Assembly: GCA_034769895.1 (NCBI GenBank)
Contig: CM068367.1
Location: 127,956,927 to 128,020,926 of the forward strand
Origin: Magicicada septendecula
Taxonomy: Eukaryota; Arthropoda; Insecta; Hemiptera; Cicadidae
Reading direction: 5' to 3'
DNA length: 64,000 nucleotides
This document shows, piece after piece, positions 10,843-20,746 of the stretch. A program made the position numbers and the translations under genes. The notes beneath the pieces were generated by a model. It was not told the origin of the DNA. It saw only the letters and a list, made by a program, of their open reading frames with translations, and made no database searches. Position 1 is the first letter of the stretch. Each line of letters begins with the position of its first letter.

Positions 10843-11073
10843 CAGGGGTGCCCCCCCTCCCCCGAAGGAAAGGTATTTAAAATTACAAGACAATGTCACT
10901 GTAATAAGTGTTTTATTGCAAATAAGCTAAAGATAAAAATAGTACAGTTTGCAAATAAATTTATAAACACAGTTACAATTTTTCATACTTTACCAAAGTT
11001 TATTGTCACCTCCCCTCCCAAATTTCAATGAAAGTCTGCGTCACGACCCCCCCCCCCACCGTGGACACCACTG
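10843..11073. mobile_element. hAT-like MITE (231 bp)
   Basis: It starts CAGGGGTGCCCCC and ends GTGGACACCACTG, so the termini are imperfect inverted CAGNGGTGYCC repeats as in hAT elements. GTTTTTG flanks it on both sides (10836-10842 and 11074-11080), near the expected 8-bp hAT duplication. The interior is AT-rich with C-runs and codes for nothing. It ends 12 bp before the MADF start codon. Confidence 0.55.
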
Positions 11074-11085
11074 GTTTTTGTAAAA

Positions 11086-11275
11086 ATGGAATCTAGGGAG
11101 GACGAGATTGATAGTGAACTATTAATTACTTTAATTGAAGAGAGTCCCGTACCTTGGTACAAGAGTCTGGAGTCCTACAGGTCTAAGATCAAAACAGCAG
11201 GTGCATGGAGGGAGATTTGCATTAGACAGAATGCCGAATTCGAAAAACTGAGCGAGAATGACAAAAATAAATATG
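11086..11275 (+). CDS. MADF-domain protein, first coding exon
   Basis: The frame opens with ATG and reads an acidic leader, then ELLITLIEESPVPWY, then AGAWREICIRQ and FEKLSENDKNKYG. The spacing of hydrophobic LI..LI, the tryptophan and the AW..I block is that of a MADF (Myb/SANT-like in Adf-1) DNA-binding domain. The domain is cut at KYG by a good splice donor, ATG|GTAAGTAAA. The second half (expected W..LR..F motif) must lie downstream and was not found within the next kilobases. A degenerate MADF-protein-like segment occurs at 20430-20690 beyond LTR element IV. It could be a host regulator or the accessory gene of a PIF/Harbinger element; a Harbinger transposase relic is at 19801-20190. Confidence 0.6.
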
Positions 11276-11975
11276 GTAAGTAAATAATTAGTATTTATGA
11301 ATTTTTCAGTTAATGTTTTTTTATCTTAAAAAACCCAAAATAATATAGTACAATCTATGAGCCAGCCAAAAATCACTTCTTTCAAAACTCCTTTGTACAA
11401 GCCAACTAACATCCCTTGTATATCTCTCTAAGCTGAAAACCCTAACCCAGAAATAGGAAAGGGGACATAAATGTGTATGTTTACAAAGAAAATGACAACA
11501 GTATAACTGATTTCTTTTTATTATAACTTATTACAGCATATTAGTATAAAATATACAGTAAAAAAAGATTAACCTGACCATGAGATAACAAGTATCAGAC
11601 TCAATGTGTCAAAAATTAGTAACACAAAATGTCTTCAGTTCATCGGAAATCCATTCATAATTATCATGATGGAAATTGTCTTTTACTAAAAAAAAAAACT
11701 TTATTTGGCTTAATACTACAAATATATGAAGAATACTTTGCAGTTGATGCCAGAAATTGTAATTTCGTCTTATACACAAGAATGAAATAGTATTTTAAGT
11801 AGAGTAGTATGTTATTTGTTAAAATAAGAAAATAGAAATAAAAATACAATTTAAAAGCACAAGAAAACTGAATGATAAGTTTTTATATAATTTAATTTTT
11901 ATTAAATGATAAATAAATTATTTTAATTTTTATTTAAGTTACTCAAAACAGGTTTACAGTAGAATATACCATAAA
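11276..11975. other. Probable intron or intergenic, no gene seen
   Basis: AT-rich sequence downstream of the MADF exon donor. No exon, repeat copy or RNA gene was recognised. Confidence 0.5.
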
Positions 11976-12795
11976 TATCGGTATGGAGAACCATACATGA
12001 CTTCCATGTTCTAAGATTTATATTTAAAATCATATTCGAAATGAAATATTTCCATAGAAACTACGTCTTTCTACTTATTGCTTCAGCATTAAGCACAGTA
12101 CTGTGGTCACAAACGTATACCACCTCACGTTTTCGCACTCGATTTTCACTGATGATGGCAGTCGATGGCACTGCAGAAAAGTCTGGTTTTACAGAAAACA
12201 TTGGACTACGACTAAACACCCCGGGAAGCAATTTTAACAAAAAACTACTTCTTTGTTGCCGATAACGTAGTACACATAAAAAATTCTCCCCTCCACCTTC
12301 AACTATAATTTTTAATAATAGAAAATTACCCCAACCCCGTTCACCTAACCTCTTCATTTATAGATATTTCATCTACGTTTCTACAGTGGATTATTATGAG
12401 CTTCTTATCAGGATACTTTATTTATAAAAATTAAGTACTTTACTCTCGTTAAATCATAAAATGTTTCAGATAAACTACCCCTTTCTCTTAACCGATCTTC
12501 TCCAAAATCAATAGACATTCAGTCCTCTACAATTCAGGGATGCACGCAAAAAAATATTTGATTCTGTTTGAATGTGCGGCAGTTATCGTTCGTCATGGAA
12601 ACATTTCTCTTGTTACAACTTAAAATGTTGCAGGTAAACTACCCCTTTCCCTTAACCGATCTTCACCAAAATAAACAGACCTTGAGTTCTCTAAAACTCA
12701 GGAAAGTGTGCAAAAAATTATTTGATTCTCTTTGAATTTTCGGCAGTTATCGTTCGTCATAGAAAAAATTACCCTTGTTAAAACATAAAACGCTG
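11976..12795 (+). repeat. Unclassified repeat copy 3 with tandem array
   Basis: 11980-12275 matches 8316-8620. About 12440-12795 contains further units of the 160-bp array ('taaactacccctttc', 'cttcaccaaaa'). A hammerhead-like core lies at about 12149-12182: CTGATGA, stem GCAGT/ACTGC around a 7-nt loop, then GAAA. The array is cut at about 12795, where the truncated LTR of element IV begins. Confidence 0.7.
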
Positions 12796-12938
12796 CACGT
12801 TGTGAAAAGCGGCACACACGTGCGCTCGTATGCATGAATACACGGAGCTACAGTCAGTGACCAAAAAAATACACTCTGGTTAAATAAAAAGGTGAAAAGC
12901 TTTAAATTATAGCCCCCTCATCAGTTTGTCCCGTTACA
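12796..12938 (-). repeat. Truncated 3' LTR of element IV
   Basis: This matches the first part of the 5' LTR (19615-19800), apart from a segment missing here. It ends abruptly against the satellite-like repeat at about 12795. Confidence 0.8.
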
Positions 12939-12987
12939 ATACCCCCCCAATGAGAGGTTTTCTGTTGAAACAGAAAAACTCTCATTG
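12939..12987 (-). promoter_or_regulatory. Hairpin and polypurine tract of element IV
   Basis: The C-run at 12942-12948 is the polypurine tract on the element strand. Arms 12948-12956 (CAATGAGAG) and 12979-12987 pair perfectly. After one mismatch, 12958-12965 (TTTTCTGT) pairs with 12970-12977 around the loop TGAA. Confidence 0.85.
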
Positions 12988-13115
12988 CCTAAAAAAAGCC
13001 TAAGAGGACCAGCAAGGATATGGTGCCACCCCCTGTAAATCCTTACTAAAATCATGGGTAACTTACCCCCCTAGTCCAGCGACTATGGCTGCACCTGAAT
13101 GACATTACTGGACTT

Positions 13116-14507
13116 TGAAGTATTACACGGGAATTAGTAATTAAAGTATTTAAAATTCGTCCCTGTTTCGAGCGTCGTTTAACTAGTACTCATGTTTAAA
13201 TGATTGAAATATTTAAATCTGTGTCACCTTACCTTTATTTGGACGTCAAAATGTAAGTCTTGACATTCATGTGAAAATTAAACAAGGTGTTGTCTAGTGT
13301 ACTCAGCAGAGAAAAACAGGTCAATGCAAATAAACAAGTACATATTTATAAGATCATATAAAATATTACTTTATTCCTTTAACATGACATTCATTTCTCT
13401 TTCTACGTATTTTTATATAATTATATTACGACATACTGTGATAGCCCATTATAGGATGTTATCACTAAACATATTAAAAGAAAACCAAATATTGAAAATA
13501 CACATTATAATCGGTATACCTTAAATAATTAACGCAACCCAGTGTTTTTGTTCATTACGTAATTTTCACGCTCCCACACATAAATAAATAAATATATATA
13601 TATATATATATATACTACTTCTTTAAATCCCCATTTAATTAATAGCTTTTTTTCTTTGTTTTATCAGAATTTAAACAGCTGTATACTATGTTAAAATTTG
13701 TTCAAAATATAGGAAAAGTTCAAAAGTTACTCATCCTCACTGCTAATCCTTTCGCCACCAATTCGAATTTGTTATTCGCCACACTCTGATATAATTTTAA
13801 ACTGTTAACATTGTTATTACCGAATGTCCACTTGTTTCTCACTCCGTTATTATTTTAAACTGTTAACATTGTTATTACCGAATGTCCACTTGTTTCTCAC
13901 TCCGTTATTATTATTTAACTGTTAACATTGTTATTAATGAATGTCCACTTGTTTCTCACTCCGTTATTATTTTAAACTGTTAACATTGTTATTACTGAAT
14001 GTCCACTTCTCACTCCGTTATTATTGGAAATACTTTTAAAACCACATTTTATATTAGTCGGCCGATTGGATATTTTGCTAGAGTCCTATTTACACAACCG
14101 CGCGTTAACACACCTGCGCGGCTGCGAGATCTTTTGTCGACTGTAGATTTTCAACATGGCCACAGATCCTCAGTGTGCGGCAACTTGCGTTGGGATTGGT
14201 GGAGCGTATCTCGAGGAGCTTACGTCATCTAGCACCTGGTGGGAAGGAATTCTTCAGGCGTGCTTTTTATCGTGTGACCGTTGGCCGACTCGCGCGCGCC
14301 TACGCACAATTCGCACCACTTTTGACCATTTACATTCCCAGACCTTTTAATTGCTTTTGTGCGACACGTACTGCTTGGTACGAGGGGGACTGCAAGGTGT
14401 TCAACAATGTCATGCGATTGTGATCAAAACGTTGTTCAGCCTGAGTGGCTACTACTTTTTACAATTGTTAATGAATAAAATAAATCCCAACAGTTTGTCC
14501 CGTTACA
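13116..14507 (-). mobile_element. Solo LTR nested in element IV
   Basis: A 1392-bp insertion that on the minus strand starts TGTAACGGGACAAACTG and ends TACTTCA. ACTT is duplicated at 13112-13115 and 14508-14511. Removing it restores the 3' internal sequence shared with element III. It holds G|GTAAGG (minus) at about 13227-13233 and four tandem 58-bp units at about 13795-14030. No internal region remains, so recombination between two LTRs is inferred. Confidence 0.9.
13795..14030. repeat. 58-bp tandem repeat, four units
   Basis: The unit contains ACTGTTAACATTGTTATTA and 'aatgtccacttgtttctcac'. Unit starts are near 13801, 13859, 13918 and 13976, giving a 58-59 bp period. It lies wholly inside the nested solo LTR. 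Confidence 0.9.
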
Positions 14508-14511
14508 ACTT

Positions 14512-15622
14512 CCCTGGTCAAGATCCCAACACCATAAAGTCAGACAGGCACCCGCCACAGTATCACCAAACTCTGTAACATTCAATAAAAAATCAATAAC
14601 TGGTCTTTTACCATGCCACATCCCCAACTGGTTTGTCTTCCTCTTAGCCCGTACTGGATTGCCTTTAGCAAAGTACTGGTTGCGTATATATGTGCCTTCT
14701 TAATACAAACATACTACATTCCTATTTCACAAAAACCTAACCTCAAAATAAACGTTACCAACTTTAGGTTAACATAAACATTTAATTCCTGAATCTGAGT
14801 AAAATTCACTAGCATTATACAACTTTTTGTTTTAATGTATTAATTAAACATTTTAACTAATTATCTTGCATTATCATTTCAAATCAAAAACAAATTATTT
14901 AAATTTCAATCATTGCATTTTTATCAGTTATCATTTATTTTATAATTCAAATCAAAAGAAATCTCAGTTCATTACCAAAATTCACACTTTAAATTAATTA
15001 GACCATCTCTTTCAATTAATTACTTTAATGGTATTATTCAAAACAAGTCAGTTAATTTAATTTCATCTTGTATTATTTACTTTCATAATACACTTCATTT
15101 ACCATTTTTATAACCTTCAAATCAAAACTAATCGAACAACTTACTACCAAAATTTCTATCTTTTTTAAATGAATTTAAGTTTCATCATAAACATTCTTAA
15201 TTGTATATTGACAATTATTAAAAAAATAAAAAACTTATTACTATCATAAAATCAATTACACCTATAAATTGATCACACAAAATACAATACACATAACACC
15301 ATGCATCAGCTGATGTCTTATCAGCATATGAGCATAAGCTTACTCTGAGTACACTTAAGACAAGTAAACCAAATACACAAAGTTATCTATAATATAACTC
15401 ATCAAATGTTCTTGATAACCATAAAATCATTACAGTATTGAGTCCAGTATTTAAAACCATTAATTCTCATAATTGTATGTTCATTAATAACTATTTAACC
15501 ACCATCATTGAAAATTAACTTTCTTTTAATACACACAAAGCATAACCATTACAAAACAGTAACCGAGTCACAACAATAACAACCTCTTTAATCATTTAAT
15601 CAGAGCAAAGCAAACTCGATTT
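14512..15622 (-). other. AT-rich non-coding interior of element IV
   Basis: About 14512-14640 is the shared 3' region. The rest is AT-rich with no frame or motif. Confidence 0.6.
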
Positions 15623-16189
15623 TACCGTGATTACGGTCAAGTAATTCTTAACTGAATATTCAGTTACTTCTCCTTCTGCATCATTTTATCATATTCCCCT
15701 CCTAACCCAGTTACAATTGGGTAAATCACCTTCCGGAAACTCGGATGAGGCATTTACCTCCTTGCATAGATGCTATATCTATGCCCCTGGCTTGTAACGG
15801 CCAGCTCCTTTTCCACACACACTATTGCTTAATGATGTTGGACTGTAGCGCCCATTTGCGTCCACAAGAACTGAAGTTTTTTAGGGTGTAGACGCTGCCT
15901 ACACCGTTCTTGCTTTGGCGTTACAAAACATTCGGCATTACTGATGTCCGAGGACACCAGTAATCCTACTAAAAATTTAGTTCTATGCCCTTATACGGTC
16001 TACCATCCCATTCGACGGTTAGCCGCTGTTCCATAGTTATGGTGATTCCCCTGATTCACCCCCCGATTAATTTCTAAAGTCACCAATTTTGAAAATAATA
16101 ACAAGTATGGTTAGGGTACAATAAGCCTAACCACACCTTGTTACCAATAATCCAAATCCACGGTCAGGGTTCAGTGACTCCGTGACCGC
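15623..16189. other. Palindrome-rich block inside element IV
   Basis: About ten inverted repeats lie end to end in 570 bp, in a GC-richer island. Clear ones: TAACTGAATATTCAGTTA (15649-15666, perfect); 15764-15784 (GCATAGAT/ATCTATGC); CTGGC/GCCAG (15787-15804); GGTGTAG/CTACACC (15885-15905) enclosed by CAAGAAC/GTTCTTG (15865-15912); a 28-nt near-palindrome (15937-15964, 12 of 14 pairs); GGTGATTC/GATTCACC (16041-16060); GGTTAGG/CCTAACC plus AACAAG/CTTGTT (16100-16142); CGGTCA/TGACCG (about 16160-16189). Minus-strand frames of 20-50 codons cross parts of it but are broken. It sits where pol would be; element III has only a reverse transcriptase scrap there. Function unknown. Confidence 0.7.
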
Positions 16190-16229
16190 TCGAAAGTGGG
16201 GAATCACATGTAAAATACACTACATACAT

Positions 16230-17035
16230 GTTTTAGATCCCTATATTTACATAATCAACATATACAACATAATAAACACTTAACTTGAACATTAACATCA
16301 TTACATTAACATAAACATTTCAAATTTAAATTTGACCAAAAATTACACACCTTCCCTAAGTTAAATTCTTTCAAACTCATTTAATTTCATTATTAAAACA
16401 TTTTACTTTTCTTCAATTTCATTATAAAATTCATACTTACATATGGTCCATCATTCAATCCAATAAAAACATTATCACTTGTCATAGACTCAAAAATATA
16501 AACATTTATCACAACAAATATAACCTTCTGATACATTATAATAACAATATGACTCCATACCTAAACACATTTTATGTTTAATCATTTACTATTTATTATA
16601 AAGTATAAGTCTCAGAAAAATCCTTTGAATTCATCACCAAAATTCATCTATACAACAATTTAAATTACCGGTAATCTATTTCATCTCCAATCTTTGAATT
16701 CAATCAGTTTCTAAAACAATAAGTTACTTTAGTTACATTATTCAAAACAATTTTAATTCGGTTAATTGCATTATAAAATTCACAATTACTCTCATTATTC
16801 ATTTAGTCTGGTAAAATATTATTATTATTATTAAATCAATTCCTACTATGTACATACATTGTTTACATAACATACAGAGTACAACATAACCTATTACACA
16901 AATACATTTAACATCACTACAAATTTATCTACAATTTTTCCATCATATCATGTTATTGTTTACCACACCTCATTACGTAAGTAAGGCAAGTATTTACCAT
17001 TAGCTCATATAATTAAATGTTCATTTACTATTTAA
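16230..17035 (-). other. AT-rich non-coding interior of element IV
   Basis: This aligns by eye, in reverse complement, with 50700-51350 of element III, including the (AAT)n run, so it belongs to the family's 3' interior. No coding signal is visible. Confidence 0.65.
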
Positions 17036-18569
17036 CTAACCATCATCATCGAAAATCAATCTTATTTTCACATAACAATTTTCATCTTTATTTACATACA
17101 TTATGTTCTTATTTTTAATATAATGCCCCGTTAACTCCGTGTTATTCAATATACCGTAATAATCTATAGGATTCTTCCTGATTATCATCTCATAAACCTT
17201 GTCAACATTAGTTATATTCAAATCACCCTTAGTATTATTCATTATCCCCAGGTAAGTTATGATATCATCATATTTATCTACTACATCAAATACATCGCAA
17301 GGTAAGTGCTTATCACCGACAGTGGTATCATCAAAATACTCCGCAACATTTACTACAACAGGTAAATTTTTCATATAGTTTACTCTCTCAAATTTTAACC
17401 TCTTAACTAACCCCTCATAACCTCTATTTAACTTGAACATCTCTATCACTCTCTCTCTCTCTCTCAAAATATCTCTCATCATAACACCATTTCCCTTTAT
17501 CTCTCTCAATCCACATAAAAGGCAACCACACGTTATTATAACACATCCTGGCTTTTCCAGGGAACTAATGATACACAGGGGACCTACTTAGAGACACCTC
17601 GTCTCTCACACTGGAGGAAACTCTGTCCTCATAAATCACTAGTGGAGTCTTTCCTCCACTTAAACAACAGGGAAAATTTTCCCTTTGCCAACCTAACCTC
17701 TCTTCACACTCTCTCTCAATTTCATCAACACTCGCTAACACTTCATTACTAACTTCAAATAACTTTCCACTTTCATTTTCACTAATATTACTTAATGTAT
17801 CACCCATAGATATCTCGTATATAATCTTTATTATTATTATTCATATTCAACACTATCTCACTATCAATTTTATAGTTATTACTATTACTTACCTCATCAC
17901 TTTTCACCTGATTACTATTCGTACCACCATCATTACTCTCACCTGTTCTGACACCATTGTCGTCTGTTATTTCGTTATTTTCATTTATATCACACTTACC
18001 TGTATCTGTTCGCCACTCTTTCATTTTCTCAATATTTCGTTCTACCTCTGTAAAATTACTTTCACAGCTATCACTTACGGCATTGATATCAATTTTAAGT
18101 TCGTCAAATTTAACATTTACTTCCCCAAAATTTCTACTCTGTTCATCAAATTTACCATTTACTTCATTAAACTTGTTTTCAAATTTATTATTCTGTACAT
18201 CAAATTTTACGTTAATGTCCCCCTTGAGCTCACTAACCTTTTGTGAATTATGTTTAATATCGCTCCTTATTTCACTAAAATTGCTACACATCATAAGCTA
18301 CTATACAAACGTTTTAATATATCATCGTCATCAGATTTCTTATTTTGAATTATTGAAATTGGCGTTGAATGAATTTCAACTTCATTCATTATTTTTGATT
18401 CGGTAAAATTACTTTCATTTGCTAGCATTACATCTGTTTGGATTCCTGAGTCGCTTCTATCAGCTGACTCAGTCGACATATTTTCTTTGTTTACAAACAT
18501 CGACTTATTTTCCGATTCATCACTGACGGTTATGTCAGTTTCGTTAATTTTACTCTCAGTATTTTCCAT
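17036..18569 (-). pseudogene. Decayed gag-position gene of element IV
   Basis: Four minus-strand pieces follow one another with frameshifts between them: 18569-18291, 18294-17800, 17807-17565 and 17509-17036. The first starts MENTESKINETD. The second is a charged, coiled-coil-like stretch with repeated VKFDE/KFDE words. The third has YEDRVSS and RDEVSLS, shared with element III. The last is the conserved C-terminal block (NVDKVYEMIIRKNP) ending IFDDDG, shared with elements II and III. Order and spacing match the intact ORF of element II. No pol domain follows. Confidence 0.75.
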
Positions 18570-18764
18570 GTTTTAAATTATGAAATTTTCATATACAAAA
18601 AAATACTCACACTTAAAATTATTTTATCCCTCACTTAACTATAGCATAACATAACACTTATTTGTACGTAATTTATACGCAATACAACATAACCTCCAGC
18701 ACTCTCACTTTTACATTCACAAGTAGGTACAGTTCGTATATAATAAATTTATACAAACCGTCTG

Positions 18765-18831
18765 TGTTCGAGGCGCCATTGAAACAATCATTAACTGTTG
18801 TCAAATAAATTTGTCCCTAGTTCGGACGCCA
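18765..18831 (-). promoter_or_regulatory. Duplicated primer-binding site of element IV
   Basis: On the minus strand TGGCGTCCGAACTAGGGAC begins at 18831 and TGGCGCCTCGAACA at 18778. Each is preceded by the same LTR-end-like ATTGTYTCAA. The first matches an extended tRNA-Lys primer-binding site (one substitution and one inserted base relative to TGGCGCCCGAACAGGGAC). A 50-60 bp tandem duplication of the LTR-end/primer-site junction is the simplest reading. Confidence 0.65.
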
Positions 18832-18832
18832 T

Positions 18833-19800
18833 TGAGACAATCAATACTGATTAATAATTATTTAAAACAATTAAAACCACCCAAAAATTCGAATTCCCCT
18901 TTTTTATATTTCTGTTCTTACCTTTGCTTGGATCCAGGGTTCTATGTACGAACTCGTGACCTGTAAAAGTGGTTGCTGGGTTTTACGGCATAATAATATT
19001 AACTCTCAATTACTACATTTGTTTATTAAAATTATCTTCCACATCTTATGCATACTTTCAAAAAGATTACAAGTTAAATCATTATTTATTTTTTCTTATT
19101 CATATTATGTAAAATTTTCTTACACTAATTTCTTTTCGCTAACCAGTACTTGGATATTTTTCACACTCACACACACACTGTTACTCTGTACAATTCCTTA
19201 ATACCCACCATTTCATTAAAGAGCTCTTTATTATTTGAAATATACAAAACTGTTAATCAGACTGATTGTTTTTAGAATACCTGCACGTGCTATTCCGCCA
19301 TCTTTCTATTTCACTCTCACAAACACTGTTTTGATACTTCACTTTTACATTTATTATTCATTCAGCAGACACTATTTCTGCTTGTTGTTCTTCTCTGACA
19401 CAATTACATATTTCGGTAGACCTTGGCTACTCAGTTCACTTCGGTCTACCGAAATTCTGAGGCTGCGTTATATTACGTCTGTACTGTGTGATTAGTTGTG
19501 GCGAACTGCCCTGTGACGACTCCGAACATCGTGCGCTCGGTTACCTACCCGCCAGACGTTAAGCGTTGTCGTCAACTCGTACATGGCGAGAAGGAATTCT
19601 TAAACGTGACTTTCACGTTGTGAAAAGCGGCACACACATGCGGTGGTACGCATGAATACACACCCTACTGACAATAAACATTTTTGTACCGTGCTGTGCC
19701 TTACACGGAGCTACAGTCAGTGACCAAAAAAATACACTCTGGTTAAATAAAAAGGTGAAAAGCTTTAAATTATAAACCCCCATCAGTTTGTCCCGTTACA
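18833..19800 (-). repeat. 5' LTR of element IV
   Basis: About 968 bp in minus orientation. It contains a perfect 13-bp inverted repeat (19410-19422 and 19443-19455, ATTTCGGTAGACC) and G|GTAAGAA (minus) at about 18916-18922, 88 nt before the LTR end. Confidence 0.85.
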
Positions 19801-20190
19801 ACTTTCACTATTTTCACTGCCAAATCTTCCTGAACATTTATGGTCCTGTGGAAAGTTCTCTATTTGTTTGATAGAGCATTCTCAACATATCTCCTCACTC
19901 TACACATAGAATAGTTGAATACCATTTTCTGAATACTGTATTGTTTTCTGGCAAATTACCTCATCAGATCTGTGAGGATACCAAATCCTTCATCACCGCG
20001 GAGCACATTAGGAATGCACTGGTTGTTCAAGGAACCCAACGGTTTTGGTTTTGGAAGAGGTAGAGTCTCGTCAATAATGCATTTCCAAAATTTTGCTTCT
20101 CTGAAAACATACAAATCACAATCCTTACCATATGCTCATACATCCACAAATAAGAAGTTACACCAAAGGATATAACAGATGTTGCTGACA
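19801..20190 (-). pseudogene. PIF/Harbinger transposase relic (DDE nuclease)
   Basis: Minus-strand reading gives FLFVDV, stop, AYGKDCD, then FREAKFWK, LPLPKPKPL, VLRGDEGFGILTDLMR, and, after a frame change, VFNYSMCRVRRYVENAL. This is the order in Harbinger/HARBI1-type nucleases: VDVGAYGKDSD..F, LP.P..LP, VGDEAFPL..NLMRP, FNYRLSRARRVVENAFG. Aspartates of the VDV and GDE boxes are still visible. In-frame stops (the GLY-ALA-TYR glycine is now TGA; another after LMR) and frame changes mark it dead. LTR element IV is inserted against its 3' end at 19800. Confidence 0.8.
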
Positions 20191-20429
20191 ATTTTTCATA
20201 TTGCCAACATCCTCATGCGATACACAAGTGGAGATCTGTGAAGTGTTTCTACTTGCCAGTACCTGAAAAAAAATATAAGAAGATTACGTTTTCACATGCA
20301 AAAAAGAACACACACACACACGTGCGCGCGCGAGGACTTAAATGTCCCACACAGTGAGTATTTTTAACAATTTGTTTTCTTTATTTCAGGTAAATAAGTA
20401 ATCAAGAAGTGAATCAATAACAAAGATAG

Positions 20430-20690
20430 GTACAATAAATACATGAAAAAAGTACAGGAGCAGAGACCTCTACAGGTTCAAAAGCAGATATTAAGAAGTA
20501 TTTATGTGGTGAACGACTTTCTTTCCTGAGGAAGAATGCTACAAGGAATGAAACTATGTATGGATGGAATCGAGGAACATAAAAGAAATGAAGCAAATGA
20601 AAAAGAACCAGGTGACTCTGCCAAAACCTTAGACTTGGTTGGAGTGATGGACCATCTCAAAAATGAACAAGGAAGAACTCGCACACAGAT
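20430..20690 (+). pseudogene. Possible MADF-protein-like C-terminal remnant
   Basis: A 45-codon frame includes ETSTGSKADIKKYLCGERLSF, followed after a frameshift by EEHKRNEANEKEPGDSAKTL. Insect MADF proteins often have a tract of this kind (basic linker, then a Y..E.LSFL block and an acidic tail) after the MADF domain. A polypyrimidine AG (tttctttatttcag) lies at about 20390. The resemblance is weak, and linkage to the exon at 11086 is speculative because a Harbinger relic on the other strand lies between them. Confidence 0.3.
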
Positions 20691-20746
20691 ATCAAGAAGG
20701 TAATTTTGGGTAAACTGTTACAGCTGGAAGACAGGCACATGAATAT

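Larger units (their letters stand above)
12796..19800 (-). mobile_element. LTR retroelement IV, 3' LTR truncated
   Basis: Read on the minus strand: 5' LTR (19800 to 18833), primer-binding site, decayed gag-like gene (18569-17036), AT-rich interior with a palindrome cluster, shared 3' region (split by a solo LTR), hairpin and polypurine tract, then only the first 143 bp or so of the 3' LTR (12938 to about 12796). Both LTR starts read TGTAACGGGACAAACTGATG. The low-coordinate end is lost, so no target duplication can be scored. Confidence 0.88.

Noticed and set aside
15793..15927. Possible 135-bp transposon with TGTAACG/CGTTACA ends
   Set aside because: The ends resemble LTR termini, but the flanks (GGCT and AAAC) are not duplicated. 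Better treated as part of the palindrome cluster.
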